DNA of 64,000 nucleotides from Brumimicrobium salinarum. GTDB taxonomy: Bacteria > Bacteroidota > Bacteroidia > Flavobacteriales_D > Crocinitomicaceae. The notes beneath the pieces were generated by a model. It was given only the letters and a program-made list of their open reading frames with translations, did not search any database and was not told where the DNA came from. The position numbers and the translations under genes were made by a program. Within the stretch, counting starts at the first letter, position 1. The number at the start of each line of letters is the position of its first letter. Below, one piece after another: positions 26,158-36,201 of this stretch. The stretch covers positions 1 through 64,000 of the forward strand of contig NZ_PJNI01000014.1 of NCBI RefSeq assembly GCF_002844555.1. The letters run 5' to 3'.

Positions 26158-26308
26158 TTCTCAATCTTTTTTGGAAAACCAAGGCGTCTTCTCCCCAGTT
26201 TATTTTTCCTGCAAATTTCTTTGCATCAAAGACCTTTGTAGATTTCAGTTTTTTCAACTTCTCCTTAATTTCTTCGCTGGAAGTATTTTTATTGATGACA
26301 ATTACCAT
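26144..26308 (-). CDS. Small antitoxin paired with the PIN toxin
   Basis: A 54-residue protein (MVIVINKNTSSEEIKEKLKK ...) with an N-terminal VINKNTSSEEI segment like short Bacteroidota antitoxins and a C-terminal KFAGKINWGEDALVFQKRLR, the usual toxin-binding tail of antitoxins paired with PIN toxins. It is directly upstream of, and overlaps, the toxin gene, the normal order for vapBC-like pairs. It would neutralise the toxin and probably repress the operon. Confidence 0.7.
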   Translation of the reverse strand: MVIVINKNTSSEEIKEKLKKLKSTKVFDAKKFAGKINWGEDALVFQKRLRNEWK

Positions 26309-26366
26309 ATTAAAAAAACATTTACTAAAGAAATATAGTTCAGATTTTTAGATCTTGTGTTAATAA

Positions 26367-26873
26367 TTATTTCTTGCGTTTATAAACCGGCACCGTAGAA
26401 CAAGGCTCCCCATACATTATACTTTTTGCTACAGGTTGCAAATGTTTCACCAATTCTGTCATAGCAAAAGCTGGATGAGCAACATCAGAACAACCTTTAA
26501 TAATTATTCTACCGTCCTTGTATTCCTCTAAATCTAAAGCTTGAATATTGGCTAGAATCATTTGTTTTTCAGCTTCCATTTTATCTCCTACAAAACCTTT
26601 TGCTCCGTGTTCTTGCAGTTTTGAAATGACCAGCATAAAAGCCCAAGTTGGAATAATTGCATCAGCTGAACAATAAACCCCAACAATTTTTCCTTCGTAT
26701 TTTGACCAATCGTTTTCTTTCACAAATTCACGAAAATCTTTCTCTTTTAAAGCTAATTCTTGCCATAAATTCTCTTTTAAATCAATTACTTCAATCGTTT
26801 CTTTAGGTTTGAAACTTGCCAAATCCAATTGAATTAAACCACTTTTCTGAATTTTATTTACAATCTCTGCCAT
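26367..26873 (-). CDS. DUF2480 family protein
   Basis: A 168-residue soluble protein of a conserved Bacteroidota family of unknown function (DUF2480). Recognisable parts are LIQLDLASF, VGVYCSADAIIPTWAFMLV, IIIKGCSDVAHPAFAMTELV, and the end YGEPCSTVPVYKRKK. Conserved Cys, Asp and His residues in the middle and C-terminal blocks suggest a metal or cofactor site, but no function is established. It stands alone between the toxin-antitoxin pair and a repeat region. A TAATTTTG box (26902-26909) may be its promoter. Confidence 0.85.
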   Translation of the reverse strand: MAEIVNKIQKSGLIQLDLASFKPKETIEVIDLKENLWQELALKEKDFREFVKENDWSKYEGKIVGVYCSADAIIPTWAFMLVISKLQEHGAKGFVGDKMEAEKQMILANIQALDLEEYKDGRIIIKGCSDVAHPAFAMTELVKHLQPVAKSIMYGEPCSTVPVYKRKK

Positions 26874-26947
26874 TTTTCTGATGTTTTGCTTTGAATAAAG
26901 ACAAAATTAGGAGAAGTTTGTTTAAAAGTGAATGAATCGGATGATAA

Positions 26948-27136
26948 GTTTTTTGAATGGGTGTGTTTTTTAAGAATTCCAACTTCGTTGTAATTGGGGT
27001 TCATTTTACACGGAGGTTTGTTGGAGAATTCACAGAGGTACATAGAGTTGTCAGGGGAGATGTTTTTTGAATGGATGTGTTTTTTAAGAATTCCAACTTC
27101 GTTGTAATTGGGGTTCATTTTACACACGGAGGTTTT
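26948..27136. repeat. Direct repeat of about 72 bp, two copies
   Basis: Copies at 26948-27019 and 27062-27136 share GAATTCCAACTTCGTTGTAA and flanks, with only a G/A change and a 2-base insertion. They are separated by about 42 bp. An 89-codon minus-strand frame over them encodes the same 20-odd residues twice but is not credible as a gene. Function unknown. Confidence 0.75.
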
Positions 27137-27138
27137 TC

Positions 27139-27510
27139 CTAAAACACAAATCTTTTAATTCCATTTTTTAATAGTTTTTCGTGAAAATTGATCAATAATC
27201 CTAAATCATATTTGCCTAATTTCATATATGTTAAGATTTGAGCAGTATGTACATCCGTAAATCTTTCAACGGCTTTTAATTCGACAACAATCCTGTTCTC
27301 AACTAACAAATCCATTCTATATCCGTGATCGATTATAACTTCTTTGTAGATTATAGGCAAAGCAATTTCACGTTGGATATTTAAACCTCTTAATTCCAGT
27401 TCGTAAGCTAAACACTCATTATAAGCGGATTCAAGAAGTCCTGGGCCAAGCGTTTTATGGACCTCTATTGCACCTCCAATTATCTCCGCTGTTATATTTT
27501 TATCTATCAT
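27139..27510 (-). CDS. GxxExxY family protein
   Basis: Taken from Met18 of a longer frame (27561), giving 123 residues. It has the family motif GPGLLESAYNECLAYEL near the N-terminus, then HGYRMDLLVENRIVVELKAVE. The latter resembles the D...E-x-K core of PD-(D/E)XK nucleases, to which this family is related. The function is unknown; members are scattered, often as single genes, in Bacteroidota. The gene is intact and stands alone. The upstream gap to menA (27511-27856) shows no gene, tRNA or clear hairpin. Confidence 0.85.
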   Translation of the reverse strand: MIDKNITAEIIGGAIEVHKTLGPGLLESAYNECLAYELELRGLNIQREIALPIIYKEVIIDHGYRMDLLVENRIVVELKAVERFTDVHTAQILTYMKLGKYDLGLLINFHEKLLKNGIKRFVF

Positions 27511-27856
27511 CTTTTTAGTTTTTAATATAAACATTATTTTGTCAATAGTTTTGAGATTCATTTAAATACATTTTGTTTCCGTAGTGCCTTCTGTAAAAAA
27601 TACAAGTGTCGTAATTCCTTATTCCTAAACTTTTCGTCACTTTTCTCTTCTTTTTCTCTGTGTATTTCCGTGAAACATCTCCTTTTCCCTCTGTGTAAAA
27701 ATCAGGCACCGCAGGTGATACTCATGAAACTTTGCTGTGAAGTTTTCAATTCCGTAGGCTTCCTCCTTCTTAAATACCCAATTCAGAATCTATCCTTACT
27801 TAAACTTTTAAACCCTTTATTTGTGTTTATATTCTAGAAAATGTGATTTTTGCACC

Positions 27857-28753
27857 ATGGAAATAAAAAGTTGGATTCATGCAGCGCGCTTACGGACTTT
27901 GCCGTTGTCAATTTCTGGGATTATTGTAGGTAGTTTTGTGGCCTATAAACAAGGTTTTTGGGATACTACGATATTTTCTTTGTCGATGTTAACTACATTA
28001 TTCCTCCAGATTTTATCCAATTTCGCCAATGATTTAGGAGATAGTTTTAAAGGCGCAGATAATGAAAGTCGGGTAGGACCAATACGTGCTGTTCAGTCAG
28101 GGAAAATCACACAAAAACAAATGATTGTGGGTACAGTAATTATGTCCTTGCTTTCCTTGGCTACAGCAATCCCACTGATTATTTTAGGAACGGATGGAAT
28201 GCCAACTTCTGTGCTTTGGGTTTATGTAATTCTTGCGTTACTCAGTGTTTTAGCGGCCATAACTTATACCGTTGGTAAGAAAGCTTATGGTTACAATGGA
28301 ATGGGCGATGTCATGGTGTTTATTTTCTTCGGATTGGTTAGTGTTCTTGGTGTTTACAGTTTATATGCCAAGCAATTCGACTGGAGTTTACTGGGAATGG
28401 CTTTTGGAATTGGATTATTGAGTATCGCGGTGTTAAACTTGAACAACATGCGTGATCATGAGAATGATAAATTGGTGAACAAAAGAACAATTGTTGTTTC
28501 CATGGGTTTTGAAAAATCCAAGATTTACCACACGGTTATCATCATCACCTCTTTCATAGGAATTCTATCTTTTATCATTTATAATAAATGGTGGTGGAGT
28601 CTAATTGCCTTGACTCCCTACCTGATTCTAATTAAACACCTTAGTAAAGTTTGGCAAACTACAATTCCTAAAACATTAGATCCAGAATTAAAGAAAGTAG
28701 CATTGTCTACTTTTGCTATCTCCATCTTATTTTTAATTTCAACCCTATTATGA
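27857..28753 (+). CDS. menA: 1,4-dihydroxy-2-naphthoate polyprenyltransferase
   Basis: A 298-residue UbiA-family membrane enzyme that attaches the polyprenyl tail to 1,4-dihydroxy-2-naphthoate in menaquinone synthesis. The start at 27857 (MEIKSWIHAARLRTLPLS) is the usual one; an upstream frame from 27821 adds 12 unlikely residues. The two prenyl-diphosphate/Mg-binding motifs are visible: NFANDLGDSFKGADNESRVG (about 68-87) and NNMRDHENDKLVNKRT (about 196-211). About eight or nine hydrophobic helices follow the family plan. Its stop overlaps the menC start by 4 bp. Confidence 0.93.
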   Translation: MEIKSWIHAARLRTLPLSISGIIVGSFVAYKQGFWDTTIFSLSMLTTLFLQILSNFANDLGDSFKGADNESRVGPIRAVQSGKITQKQMIVGTVIMSLLSLATAIPLIILGTDGMPTSVLWVYVILALLSVLAAITYTVGKKAYGYNGMGDVMVFIFFGLVSVLGVYSLYAKQFDWSLLGMAFGIGLLSIAVLNLNNMRDHENDKLVNKRTIVVSMGFEKSKIYHTVIIITSFIGILSFIIYNKWWWSLIALTPYLILIKHLSKVWQTTIPKTLDPELKKVALSTFAISILFLISTLL

Positions 28754-29781
28754 GTTTAAAAGCGAGTTTTGAAAAAAGAATCTTTGAGTTTAAACGTCCA
28801 AGTGGGACGAGCAGAGGAGTGTTAACCGAAAAAAAAGCGTGGTTTATTACGGTTTGGGATGAAGGAAATCCAAAAATAAAAGGAGTAGGAGAGTGCAGCG
28901 TTATTCCAAATTTATCTCCAGATTATCCTAATGATGAAAGCTATGAAGCAAAAGTGAAATCAGTTGTTGAAGATATTAATTTCTATGCTGATAATATAGA
29001 AGAGCTGCAATCTTTTCCTTCTATTTACTTTGGGGTAGAAATGGCACTTTTAGATTTGAAAAATGGCGGTATGGGCATCTTCTATGATACTGATTTTACA
29101 AAAGGAAAACAAGCTATTCCCATCAATGGATTAATTTGGATGGGAGATGAAGAATTCATGCAATCTCAAATCACGCAAAAACTCGAGGAAGGATTTTCGT
29201 GTATTAAAATGAAGATTGGTGCTATAGATTTTGAAAAGGAATTAGAAATTCTAGCTGGAATTCGTAAACAAGTTTCTGCCAAAGAAATTACCCTAAGAGT
29301 TGATGCCAACGGCGCTTTTTCACCAGAAGAAGCACCTGAAAAACTAAAACGATTAAGCGAATTCGAACTACATTCTATAGAGCAACCTATAAAACAAGGT
29401 CAGATTACAGCAATGCAACAACTTTGTGCTCAAAACATTCTCCCAATTGCTTTGGATGAGGAGTTGATTGGCGTTTATGATTATGCGGATAAAGCTAAAT
29501 TATTGGATGATATCCAGCCGCAATACATCATTCTAAAACCCAGTCTAATTGGTGGCTTCAAAGGAACAAAAGAATGGATTGAATTAGCAGAAGAAAGAGA
29601 AATTCCTTGGTGGATAACGAGTGCTTTAGAGTCGAATGTAGGATTAGATGCTATTGCACAATTCACCAGCACTTATGATGTTACTTTGCCGCAAGGTTTA
29701 GGTACAGGAGCGTTGTACACGAATAATGTGGCGAATAACTTAGTAGTTTCCAATGGTGAATTATTTAAGCAAAATAGATAA
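28750..29781 (+). CDS. menC: o-Succinylbenzoate synthase
   Basis: A 343-residue enolase-superfamily enzyme that dehydrates SHCHC to o-succinylbenzoate in menaquinone synthesis. The catalytic Lys pair is in CIKMKIG, metal ligands are in LRVDANGAF, SIEQPI and ALDEEL, and the second-side Lys is in ILKPSLIGGF. The N-terminal capping domain is present. It is translationally coupled to menA, which supports menC over other enolase-superfamily roles such as dipeptide epimerase. Confidence 0.9.
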   Translation: MSLKASFEKRIFEFKRPSGTSRGVLTEKKAWFITVWDEGNPKIKGVGECSVIPNLSPDYPNDESYEAKVKSVVEDINFYADNIEELQSFPSIYFGVEMALLDLKNGGMGIFYDTDFTKGKQAIPINGLIWMGDEEFMQSQITQKLEEGFSCIKMKIGAIDFEKELEILAGIRKQVSAKEITLRVDANGAFSPEEAPEKLKRLSEFELHSIEQPIKQGQITAMQQLCAQNILPIALDEELIGVYDYADKAKLLDDIQPQYIILKPSLIGGFKGTKEWIELAEEREIPWWITSALESNVGLDAIAQFTSTYDVTLPQGLGTGALYTNNVANNLVVSNGELFKQNR

Positions 29782-29807
29782 AGGTGATACCATTAAAGGT
29801 TTGTGTC

Positions 29808-31961
29808 TTAAACTTCTACGCCCATTATAAGCACGTCATCGGCACTTTCTTTTTTATTCTTCCATCGATCATGCTCTAATTTTATAGCCTCTTTTTGTCT
29901 TTCTATAGATAGGTTTTGAACATTTAAGATTAATGTTATTAGTTCGTTTTTACTTATCTCGTTCTTGTCGTCTGTTTTATATGAAAACATACCTTCAGTA
30001 AAAGCGTAAATTCTGTCGTTTTGAAATAGTGGATATTCAAATGTATCATACTTTATGTTATTGTATTCAATGTTATGATCTATAGATTCAGTATTTCCCT
30101 TTACCTCAATTAGAATATGTTTATTGGAAGAAGGACGTGTATACACATTTATATTATCTTCAAATTCCATCCAACTTTTTAAATTCGACTTGTAGGTTAC
30201 TATAAAAATAGAGCTGCCAGCTGCTGAGAAAAATAACTTGTTTTTCTGTTCGTTAATCCAACACAAGGAAAGATTAACTTTGCTATCTACAGAGCTATTT
30301 ATACCTTCATCACGTCTATTGTTTAGGGAGATAGAAATAGCTTTATATAGCTGGTCAATAACCTCACCTGTTGAACGAATTTTATCATCCTCAATGATCT
30401 TTTTTAAGTGGTTATTGGTTAGGAAACTCATGAAAGCACCTGGGACGCCAGTTCTTGTACAATTTACAATCGCAAAAACGTTTAGAAGTCCGTTGATTTC
30501 GCATGACTTAGTGCTTGTGAAGTAAAAATCTCCGCTTACAATTTCTTTAGGTATAAATAATAGAAATGATTTGGGCAGAATTTCCAAAATGTAATCGTTC
30601 GCTGGTAGCATCGCTTTTTGAATACGATGGGCGTATTTTATGCTGTCAAGCATATTATTATTCTTACTTCCTAATAATTCTCCCTTTTTTCTTATGGCCC
30701 GAGTTCTTTCTTCTACTTTGGATTCTAGTTTTTCACGCATAGTATTTTGTGTCTCTATCTTTTCCAGTTGCACTTCTCTATATCTTTGAGCCATGGAAAT
30801 ACTTAGCGCTAAAACCTCTAGCGCAGAACTAACTTTTAAAGCCAATTCAGATACGCGTGCATCTTCAATTATACCTAAATTACCTAAAATAAATATTGCG
30901 GCACCAATTACAAGAATTACGAACCCAGTAAAAAATGCAGTGTTTACTTTATAACCATGCTTTTTGAGGTAAATAATTAAAATGATGATAGTAATTGAGG
31001 CAGTTAAACTTGCTAAATTAACTAACGGATAACATATAGCATGCATAATTCCTGGAAAGAAATTCATGATTACTATTGAGATCAGAACCAAAAAAATTGT
31101 TGATAAATAAATAGTCCAAGCGAGATTTAACTTCCTGATTTTTAAAAAGTAAAACCCGTATAATAATGCAAATCCCACAGTAAAAGAAGCGGAAAATATG
31201 ACAGCAAGTCCAGATATATACAGTTGATTCGGTGCTAAAAATTGATGAAAGAATCCTTCCAAACTAAATTGTAACATTGATTGAAAGAACACATAGAAAA
31301 TATAAAACAGATATGTTTTGTCTCTGAGTAGAATATAAAAGTAAAGAAAAAGCACAATGACAAAAGCCATTAATCCGAAATAAAACCCGTGAAAAATATT
31401 ATTTCTTACGTCTATTTGATAAAAAGAAGTTTCTCTCCAAAAGATGAATGGAAAATTAATGAGTTCACCGTCACTTTCCATCACTAAATAAAAAGACTTG
31501 CTTTCTCCAGATTCGAAGTTGATAGGGAAAATATTTTTTCTATGCGGAAAAGCTTTTTCATCAAAATTTATATGATCTCCATTTTTCCATTCTTTTACGA
31601 TTCTATTGTTTTTGACTTCGTATAAATCTACTCGATCCGTTATTGGACGAGCAGTTTCTAACATTACCTTGATGGCATCATCTGGATTATTTACAGTGAA
31701 CTTTACAAACCAACGGGAAGACGTAAAATCGATAACTTCAAGAAAACGATTTATTTTTTTATAGGTGAGGGTGTCATTTTTTACAAGTTCAGATATATTT
31801 ATTGAATTATCTGGATTTTCGTAAATATAAGCTTGATCTGCTACAGAATGATTGAGAACATTATCGTTTAAGATTATTTGAGAAAAGGAATTATTGATAA
31901 AAGAAAACATCCAACAAACATTCAAAACAATTAAGATGTTATGTAGTTTGTGTTTTTTCAT
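29808..31961 (-). CDS. 7TMR-DISM / SpoIIE-like membrane protein with degraded phosphatase site
   Basis: A 717-residue protein with a signal peptide, an extracytoplasmic 7TMR-DISMED2-type domain (about 30-180), seven hydrophobic helices (about 190-390), a coiled coil (about 395-440) and a SpoIIE/PP2C-like domain (about 460-717). Compared with its neighbour (31995-34139), key catalytic residues have changed: IDCTGHGVPGAF has become VNCTRTGVPGAF, losing the metal-binding Asp and the Gly-His, and YSDGYPDQ has become FTEGMFSY. The late DDV is kept. The fold appears whole, so it is probably a pseudo-phosphatase that binds rather than dephosphorylates its partner. It lies 33 bp downstream of the canonical paralogue. 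Confidence 0.85.
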   Translation of the reverse strand: MKKHKLHNILIVLNVCWMFSFINNSFSQIILNDNVLNHSVADQAYIYENPDNSINISELVKNDTLTYKKINRFLEVIDFTSSRWFVKFTVNNPDDAIKVMLETARPITDRVDLYEVKNNRIVKEWKNGDHINFDEKAFPHRKNIFPINFESGESKSFYLVMESDGELINFPFIFWRETSFYQIDVRNNIFHGFYFGLMAFVIVLFLYFYILLRDKTYLFYIFYVFFQSMLQFSLEGFFHQFLAPNQLYISGLAVIFSASFTVGFALLYGFYFLKIRKLNLAWTIYLSTIFLVLISIVIMNFFPGIMHAICYPLVNLASLTASITIIILIIYLKKHGYKVNTAFFTGFVILVIGAAIFILGNLGIIEDARVSELALKVSSALEVLALSISMAQRYREVQLEKIETQNTMREKLESKVEERTRAIRKKGELLGSKNNNMLDSIKYAHRIQKAMLPANDYILEILPKSFLLFIPKEIVSGDFYFTSTKSCEINGLLNVFAIVNCTRTGVPGAFMSFLTNNHLKKIIEDDKIRSTGEVIDQLYKAISISLNNRRDEGINSSVDSKVNLSLCWINEQKNKLFFSAAGSSIFIVTYKSNLKSWMEFEDNINVYTRPSSNKHILIEVKGNTESIDHNIEYNNIKYDTFEYPLFQNDRIYAFTEGMFSYKTDDKNEISKNELITLILNVQNLSIERQKEAIKLEHDRWKNKKESADDVLIMGVEV

Positions 31962-31994
31962 TAGTTAGTTTCTTTGTTGATATTCTGTTAAATG

Positions 31995-34139
31995 CTATAC
32001 CCTAACGCCCATAACAAGAACATCATCAAGCTTTTCTAAATCACCTTTCCATTTGCGGAACTCATGTCGTAATATTTTTCTTTGTTCAGCCATCGGTTTT
32101 TCACAAATGCTTAGTAAAAGTTTCTTGAATCGCTTTGAACCGAACTTTTTGTTCTTCGGCCCACCAAATTGATCAGGATATCCGTCGGAATATTGATAAA
32201 TAACATCTCCTGTAAAAATCGGTAGTTCTATGGTTTTAAAATTGAAATTGTTTAAGCTGTCACCGTAACCTATAGCTTCTCTGTTGCCTTTGATTTCTAT
32301 TAAGACAAAGTCATTATCAGGAGAGGTCTCAAGAACTTTTATATTTTTTTCTAAAGAAGACCAGTGTTTTAGATTTTCTTTTTTGGTGGCAATCTGTATG
32401 GCATTTTTCGCTCCTGAAAAATATAGTTTGTTCTTAGAGCGGTTCAATCCGCAGAGTGTTAAGTCCATTCCATCTCTGATTGTTACACCTGCCTCTTCGT
32501 ATTCCTTTATTTTTAACGATTTGAAAATACCTTGATTTAAAAAGTCAAGAGCTTGACCTGTAGTATTTATTTCATCAATTTTAATACTCTGACTTAAAAA
32601 GTTATTTCCTAAAAAGCTCATAAAAGCACCAGGTACTCCATGCCCCGTACAATCAATAGCGCCGAATAATGAAAATTTTTCTCCGGATTTTGAAGTTACG
32701 TTTTCAACAAAATAAAAATCACCACTTACAATATCCCGAGGTTTGTAAAGAATAAATGAGTCTGGAATAACTGATTTTATATGTTTTTCCGTTGGTAGGA
32801 TAGCATTTTGAATTCGCTCGGCATATTTAATACTGTCTAGCATATTTTTATTCTGTATTTCAAGCTCCTCACGTTTTTGTCGTAATTCTTTAGTTCTATC
32901 TTCTACTTGAATTTCAAGCGTTTCTAATGCTTCCTGTTGAATGTTTTCTTTTTCTTCTTGAAGTTCTTTGTAACGTTGTGCCATTGAGAGGCTTAGCGCT
33001 AAAATCTCTAGGCCTGAGCTTATTTTTAATGAAAGTTCAGAGATCATAGCGTCTCCAAAAATTCCTAGGTTACCTAAAATAAATATTGTAGAACCTACGA
33101 TTAAAATAATAAAACCGAGTGAAAAAGCTTTGTTGACTTTGTAACCTTTTCGGTTTAGTGAAATAATTGCGATAATAATGGACACAGTTCCTACTAAACT
33201 TAAAAGATTAACTAAAGGATAAGCAAAAGCATGCGTTGGTCCTGGAATTAAACTCATGATAACAATCAGCAATAAGGCAAGTAAAATTCCATTAAAATAT
33301 TTATTCCATTTCTTACTGCGTTGCTTAATTTTTAAAAAATTAGCAGCGTATAGAATGACGAAAATAACTGCACCAGCTGCTGAAAGTAGAACACTTATGC
33401 TTGAAAGGTAGACTGAATTCGGGAAAAAGAACTGATGGGTAAAGCCTTCTAAACTAAACTGAAGCATAAATTGAAATGCAACGTATAAAATATAATAGAG
33501 GAATGAGATTTCCTTTAAAATTATATAGAAAAAGAAAAATATAATAACAACAACGGCTAATACTCCAAAATAAAAACCGTGAAATAAATTATTGCTGTAA
33601 TCATCAATATAAAAACTTCTTTGTTCCCAAAAAGTAAGTGGAAGGTTAATCATTTCTCCATCACTTTCCAATACTAAGTAGAAATGTTTGGTTTCATTTT
33701 TTTCAAAGTCAATCGGAAAAATATTCTTCCTGTGTTTAACTGTTTTGTCAGCAAAAGGCATGAAGTCTCCGCTTTTCCATGTATTTACAATTTCTTTATT
33801 CTTTACCTCATAGAGATTTACTTTATCCGTGATTGGACGACCAGTTTCTAAAGCTAATTTTTTTGCACTAAATGGATTACGGGCATTGAATTTGACAATC
33901 CATCGGGAAGAGGTGAAATCTATGGTTTCAATTGGCTTGTGTATGGAATCATATTTCAGCGTGTCATTTATTATCAGTTGCTCAATATTAATGACATAAT
34001 CTTTGTCTTCGTATTTTAGAGCCTTGTTAGCAATACTCTTGTTCAAGAATGATTCATCAAGAATAATTTGTGTGTATGCACAATTGAAAAATACAATTGA
34101 GAATAAACCAAAAAGCAGTATGTGATTAATTAACTTCAC
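31995..34139 (-). CDS. 7TMR-DISM sensor with SpoIIE-type PP2C phosphatase domain
   Basis: A 714-residue protein with the same domain order as the next gene: signal peptide, DISMED2-like sensor domain, seven membrane helices, coiled coil with LDSIKYAERIQNAILP, then SpoIIE phosphatase. The phosphatase motifs are complete: GDFYF, AIDCTGHGVPGAFMSF (metal-binding Asp near residue 496), YSDGYPDQFGG, and LDDVLVMGV. In this family such phosphatases often act on anti-sigma-factor antagonists, but no such partner gene is in the window. Its start overlaps the end of the M28 peptidase gene by 14 bp. Confidence 0.9.
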   Translation of the reverse strand: MKLINHILLFGLFSIVFFNCAYTQIILDESFLNKSIANKALKYEDKDYVINIEQLIINDTLKYDSIHKPIETIDFTSSRWIVKFNARNPFSAKKLALETGRPITDKVNLYEVKNKEIVNTWKSGDFMPFADKTVKHRKNIFPIDFEKNETKHFYLVLESDGEMINLPLTFWEQRSFYIDDYSNNLFHGFYFGVLAVVVIIFFFFYIILKEISFLYYILYVAFQFMLQFSLEGFTHQFFFPNSVYLSSISVLLSAAGAVIFVILYAANFLKIKQRSKKWNKYFNGILLALLLIVIMSLIPGPTHAFAYPLVNLLSLVGTVSIIIAIISLNRKGYKVNKAFSLGFIILIVGSTIFILGNLGIFGDAMISELSLKISSGLEILALSLSMAQRYKELQEEKENIQQEALETLEIQVEDRTKELRQKREELEIQNKNMLDSIKYAERIQNAILPTEKHIKSVIPDSFILYKPRDIVSGDFYFVENVTSKSGEKFSLFGAIDCTGHGVPGAFMSFLGNNFLSQSIKIDEINTTGQALDFLNQGIFKSLKIKEYEEAGVTIRDGMDLTLCGLNRSKNKLYFSGAKNAIQIATKKENLKHWSSLEKNIKVLETSPDNDFVLIEIKGNREAIGYGDSLNNFNFKTIELPIFTGDVIYQYSDGYPDQFGGPKNKKFGSKRFKKLLLSICEKPMAEQRKILRHEFRKWKGDLEKLDDVLVMGVRV

Positions 34140-35528
34140 TATAATATTTGTCTAATAAGTAAACCAAACTTGAGATTGCTGCTGCTCCTAGATGTAACTC
34201 TCTTTTGTTCACATTTTCAAAAACATCGTTGGCATTATGATGAAAATCGAAATATCGTTGGCTATCAGGAACGAATCCTATTAACCCAATATCTTTATAT
34301 TCTTTTTTCAGTGGACCTATATCAACCCCACCATAGCCTTCTTCAAAATAGTGAACGAAATAGGGAGCGAATATTTTTTCAAAAGATTGGATTAACGCTA
34401 AATGTTTTGCTTTCCCATCCACAGAAAACCCACGTGGGGAAAACCCACCTCGATCACTCTCGATCGCTAAAATATGTTCTTCATTTTCTTTTTTAACTTT
34501 TTTGGCGTATGTTTTTCCTCCCATATTTCCATTTTCTTCATTCATGAAAAACACCACACGCAAGGTATGCTTTGGTTTATAATTTAATTCTTTAAGGATT
34601 CGCAGTGCTTCCATGGTATGAACAATTCCTGCACCATCATCATGTGCACCTTCACCAACATCCCATGAATCTAAATGCGCACCAATGGTAATAATTCTAT
34701 TTGGATAGATATTTCCTGTTAACTCTGCAATAACATTATGAGATTTTTTTTCTGGAAGCACTTTGCAATCCATTTCAAAATGAAAGTTAACGTTTCCATT
34801 GTCTTTTTCCATTACCTCTTCTAATGCTGTAGCATCTTTTGTAGAAATTGCAGCTGCTGGAATTGCTTTGAGTCCTTCCTGATAATTCATTGTTCCGGTA
34901 TGCGGATGTTCATGTTCGCTCAAACTTAATGAGCGTATAATAACAGCTTTAGCTCCTTTTTAGCAGCGTCAATTGCACCAAATCCTCTAATTGGATAGCA
35001 GGCTCCATAAGCTTTAAAGGTTGTAATCATCTTTTGATCCATAGGTTGTGAAATGAAAACAATCTTATCTTTAATTTCAGATGTTTCTGCTTGCAATAGT
35101 TCTTCTCTGTTTTTGAACATGACCAATTCGCCTTGCATAATTCCTTTTGTGGATACAGAACCTCCTAGCGCTAATAAATTTACTTTGTAAATAGATCCGT
35201 CTTCTCTTACGAAATAGCCGTTTTCCTTTGTACCTCTTTCCCAATGAGGAACCATTACTTCTTGTAAATAGACTTTGTCAAAACCATAAGCAGATAATTT
35301 TTGATATCCCCACTTTACCGCAAGTTCTGCACTCACTGATCCCGATAGTCTAGCGCCAATATCTTTACATAAACTTTTTAAATCTGTATAAGCTAATCCA
35401 TTTTCTAAAGCTTCATTGTAAATGGTTTTTACCATCACACTGTCAGCATCAGAGTAGCGTGTTTGAGCTTGAAGGTTAAGTCCTAAAACTGTAAGAAGCG
35501 TTATAAAGAAATAAATTCTTTGTTTCAT
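34126..35528 (-). CDS. M28 family zinc aminopeptidase, frameshifted as read
   Basis: Two frames make one secreted M28 peptidase of about 467 residues. The first (35528-34926) has a signal peptide (FFITLLTVLGLNLQAQ), a SGSVSAELAVKWG segment and the protease-associated region, and ends after AIDAAKK. The second carries the zinc site: GAHLDSWDVGEGAHDDGAG, then MNEENGNMGG with the general base and ligand, ESDRGG, and a last ligand near FDFHHNANDV. One more A in the A5 run (plus-strand T5, 34957-34961) joins them as AAKKGAKAVIIRSLSLSEHEH. Length 1403 = 3n-1. It probably trims peptides in the periplasm or outside. Confidence 0.88.
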
Positions 35529-35669
35529 AAGAATGATTCAGTTTGAATCTTGAAAATTAATAAAAAAAACGAGTAACTGCGAAAATAATTTAGGCATCAT
35601 CTATTATTTAGTCCATTTTTACAAGTAAGTTTATTAAATTTACACTTAAATTTTACAGCTTTGATTAAA

Positions 35670-36017
35670 ATGAATCGATTTTTTACCTATGTGTTGTTAA
35701 TTGTTTTAATACTAACTTCTGCTTATGTTTTTATCTATTATTTAATGGCAGATAGCATTGGAGAGTTAAGAACTTTGCCTACCTCGTTTCTTATTGCTAT
35801 TGTCTTTTATATACTCGCGCAATTAATTAAACGTTTTCTTCAAAAGAAAATGCCGTGGTATAATTGGTTGTATTACCTTGGGTTATTAGCGGTTATTATC
35901 CCTTTGCCCTTGTTCTCTGTTCAAGGAAACTGGGTGTTTAGTCTTACACGTTACGGTTCTTTGTTTTTAATGTTGCCACCTGTAATAGAACTCGTTCTAT
36001 TGATCAGGAAAAAATAA
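35670..36017 (+). CDS. Small integral membrane protein, unknown
   Basis: A 115-residue protein (the frame is open from a TTG at 35661; ATG at 35670 is preferred) with four hydrophobic segments: FTYVLLIVLILTSAYVF, FLIAIVFYILAQLI, WLYYLGLLAVIIPLPLF and FLMLPPVIELVLLI. No signature residues are seen and I do not recognise a family. It is divergent from the M28 peptidase and precedes a T9SS cargo gene. Confidence 0.6.
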   Translation: MNRFFTYVLLIVLILTSAYVFIYYLMADSIGELRTLPTSFLIAIVFYILAQLIKRFLQKKMPWYNWLYYLGLLAVIIPLPLFSVQGNWVFSLTRYGSLFLMLPPVIELVLLIRKK

Positions 36018-36201
36018 GCAATTTTTTATAGTCTTACTTTTTGCAATGTAATTATTGATTCTTAGATGGTCAGTATCTTTTTTAAACCCCGTTTTTCAAG
36101 CTTTTACATAATATCTTCATTTTTTAATTAGAATTCTCTTCGTTGTTTTATAATTATCTCTTACTTTAGGGCTTAAATTATATTATAAAACTACTATTCT
36201 T

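Noticed and set aside
26858-27127. An 89-codon minus-strand frame encoding a repeated peptide
   Set aside because: It exists because a 72-bp DNA direct repeat happens to be open; it overlaps the DUF2480 start and has no family features.
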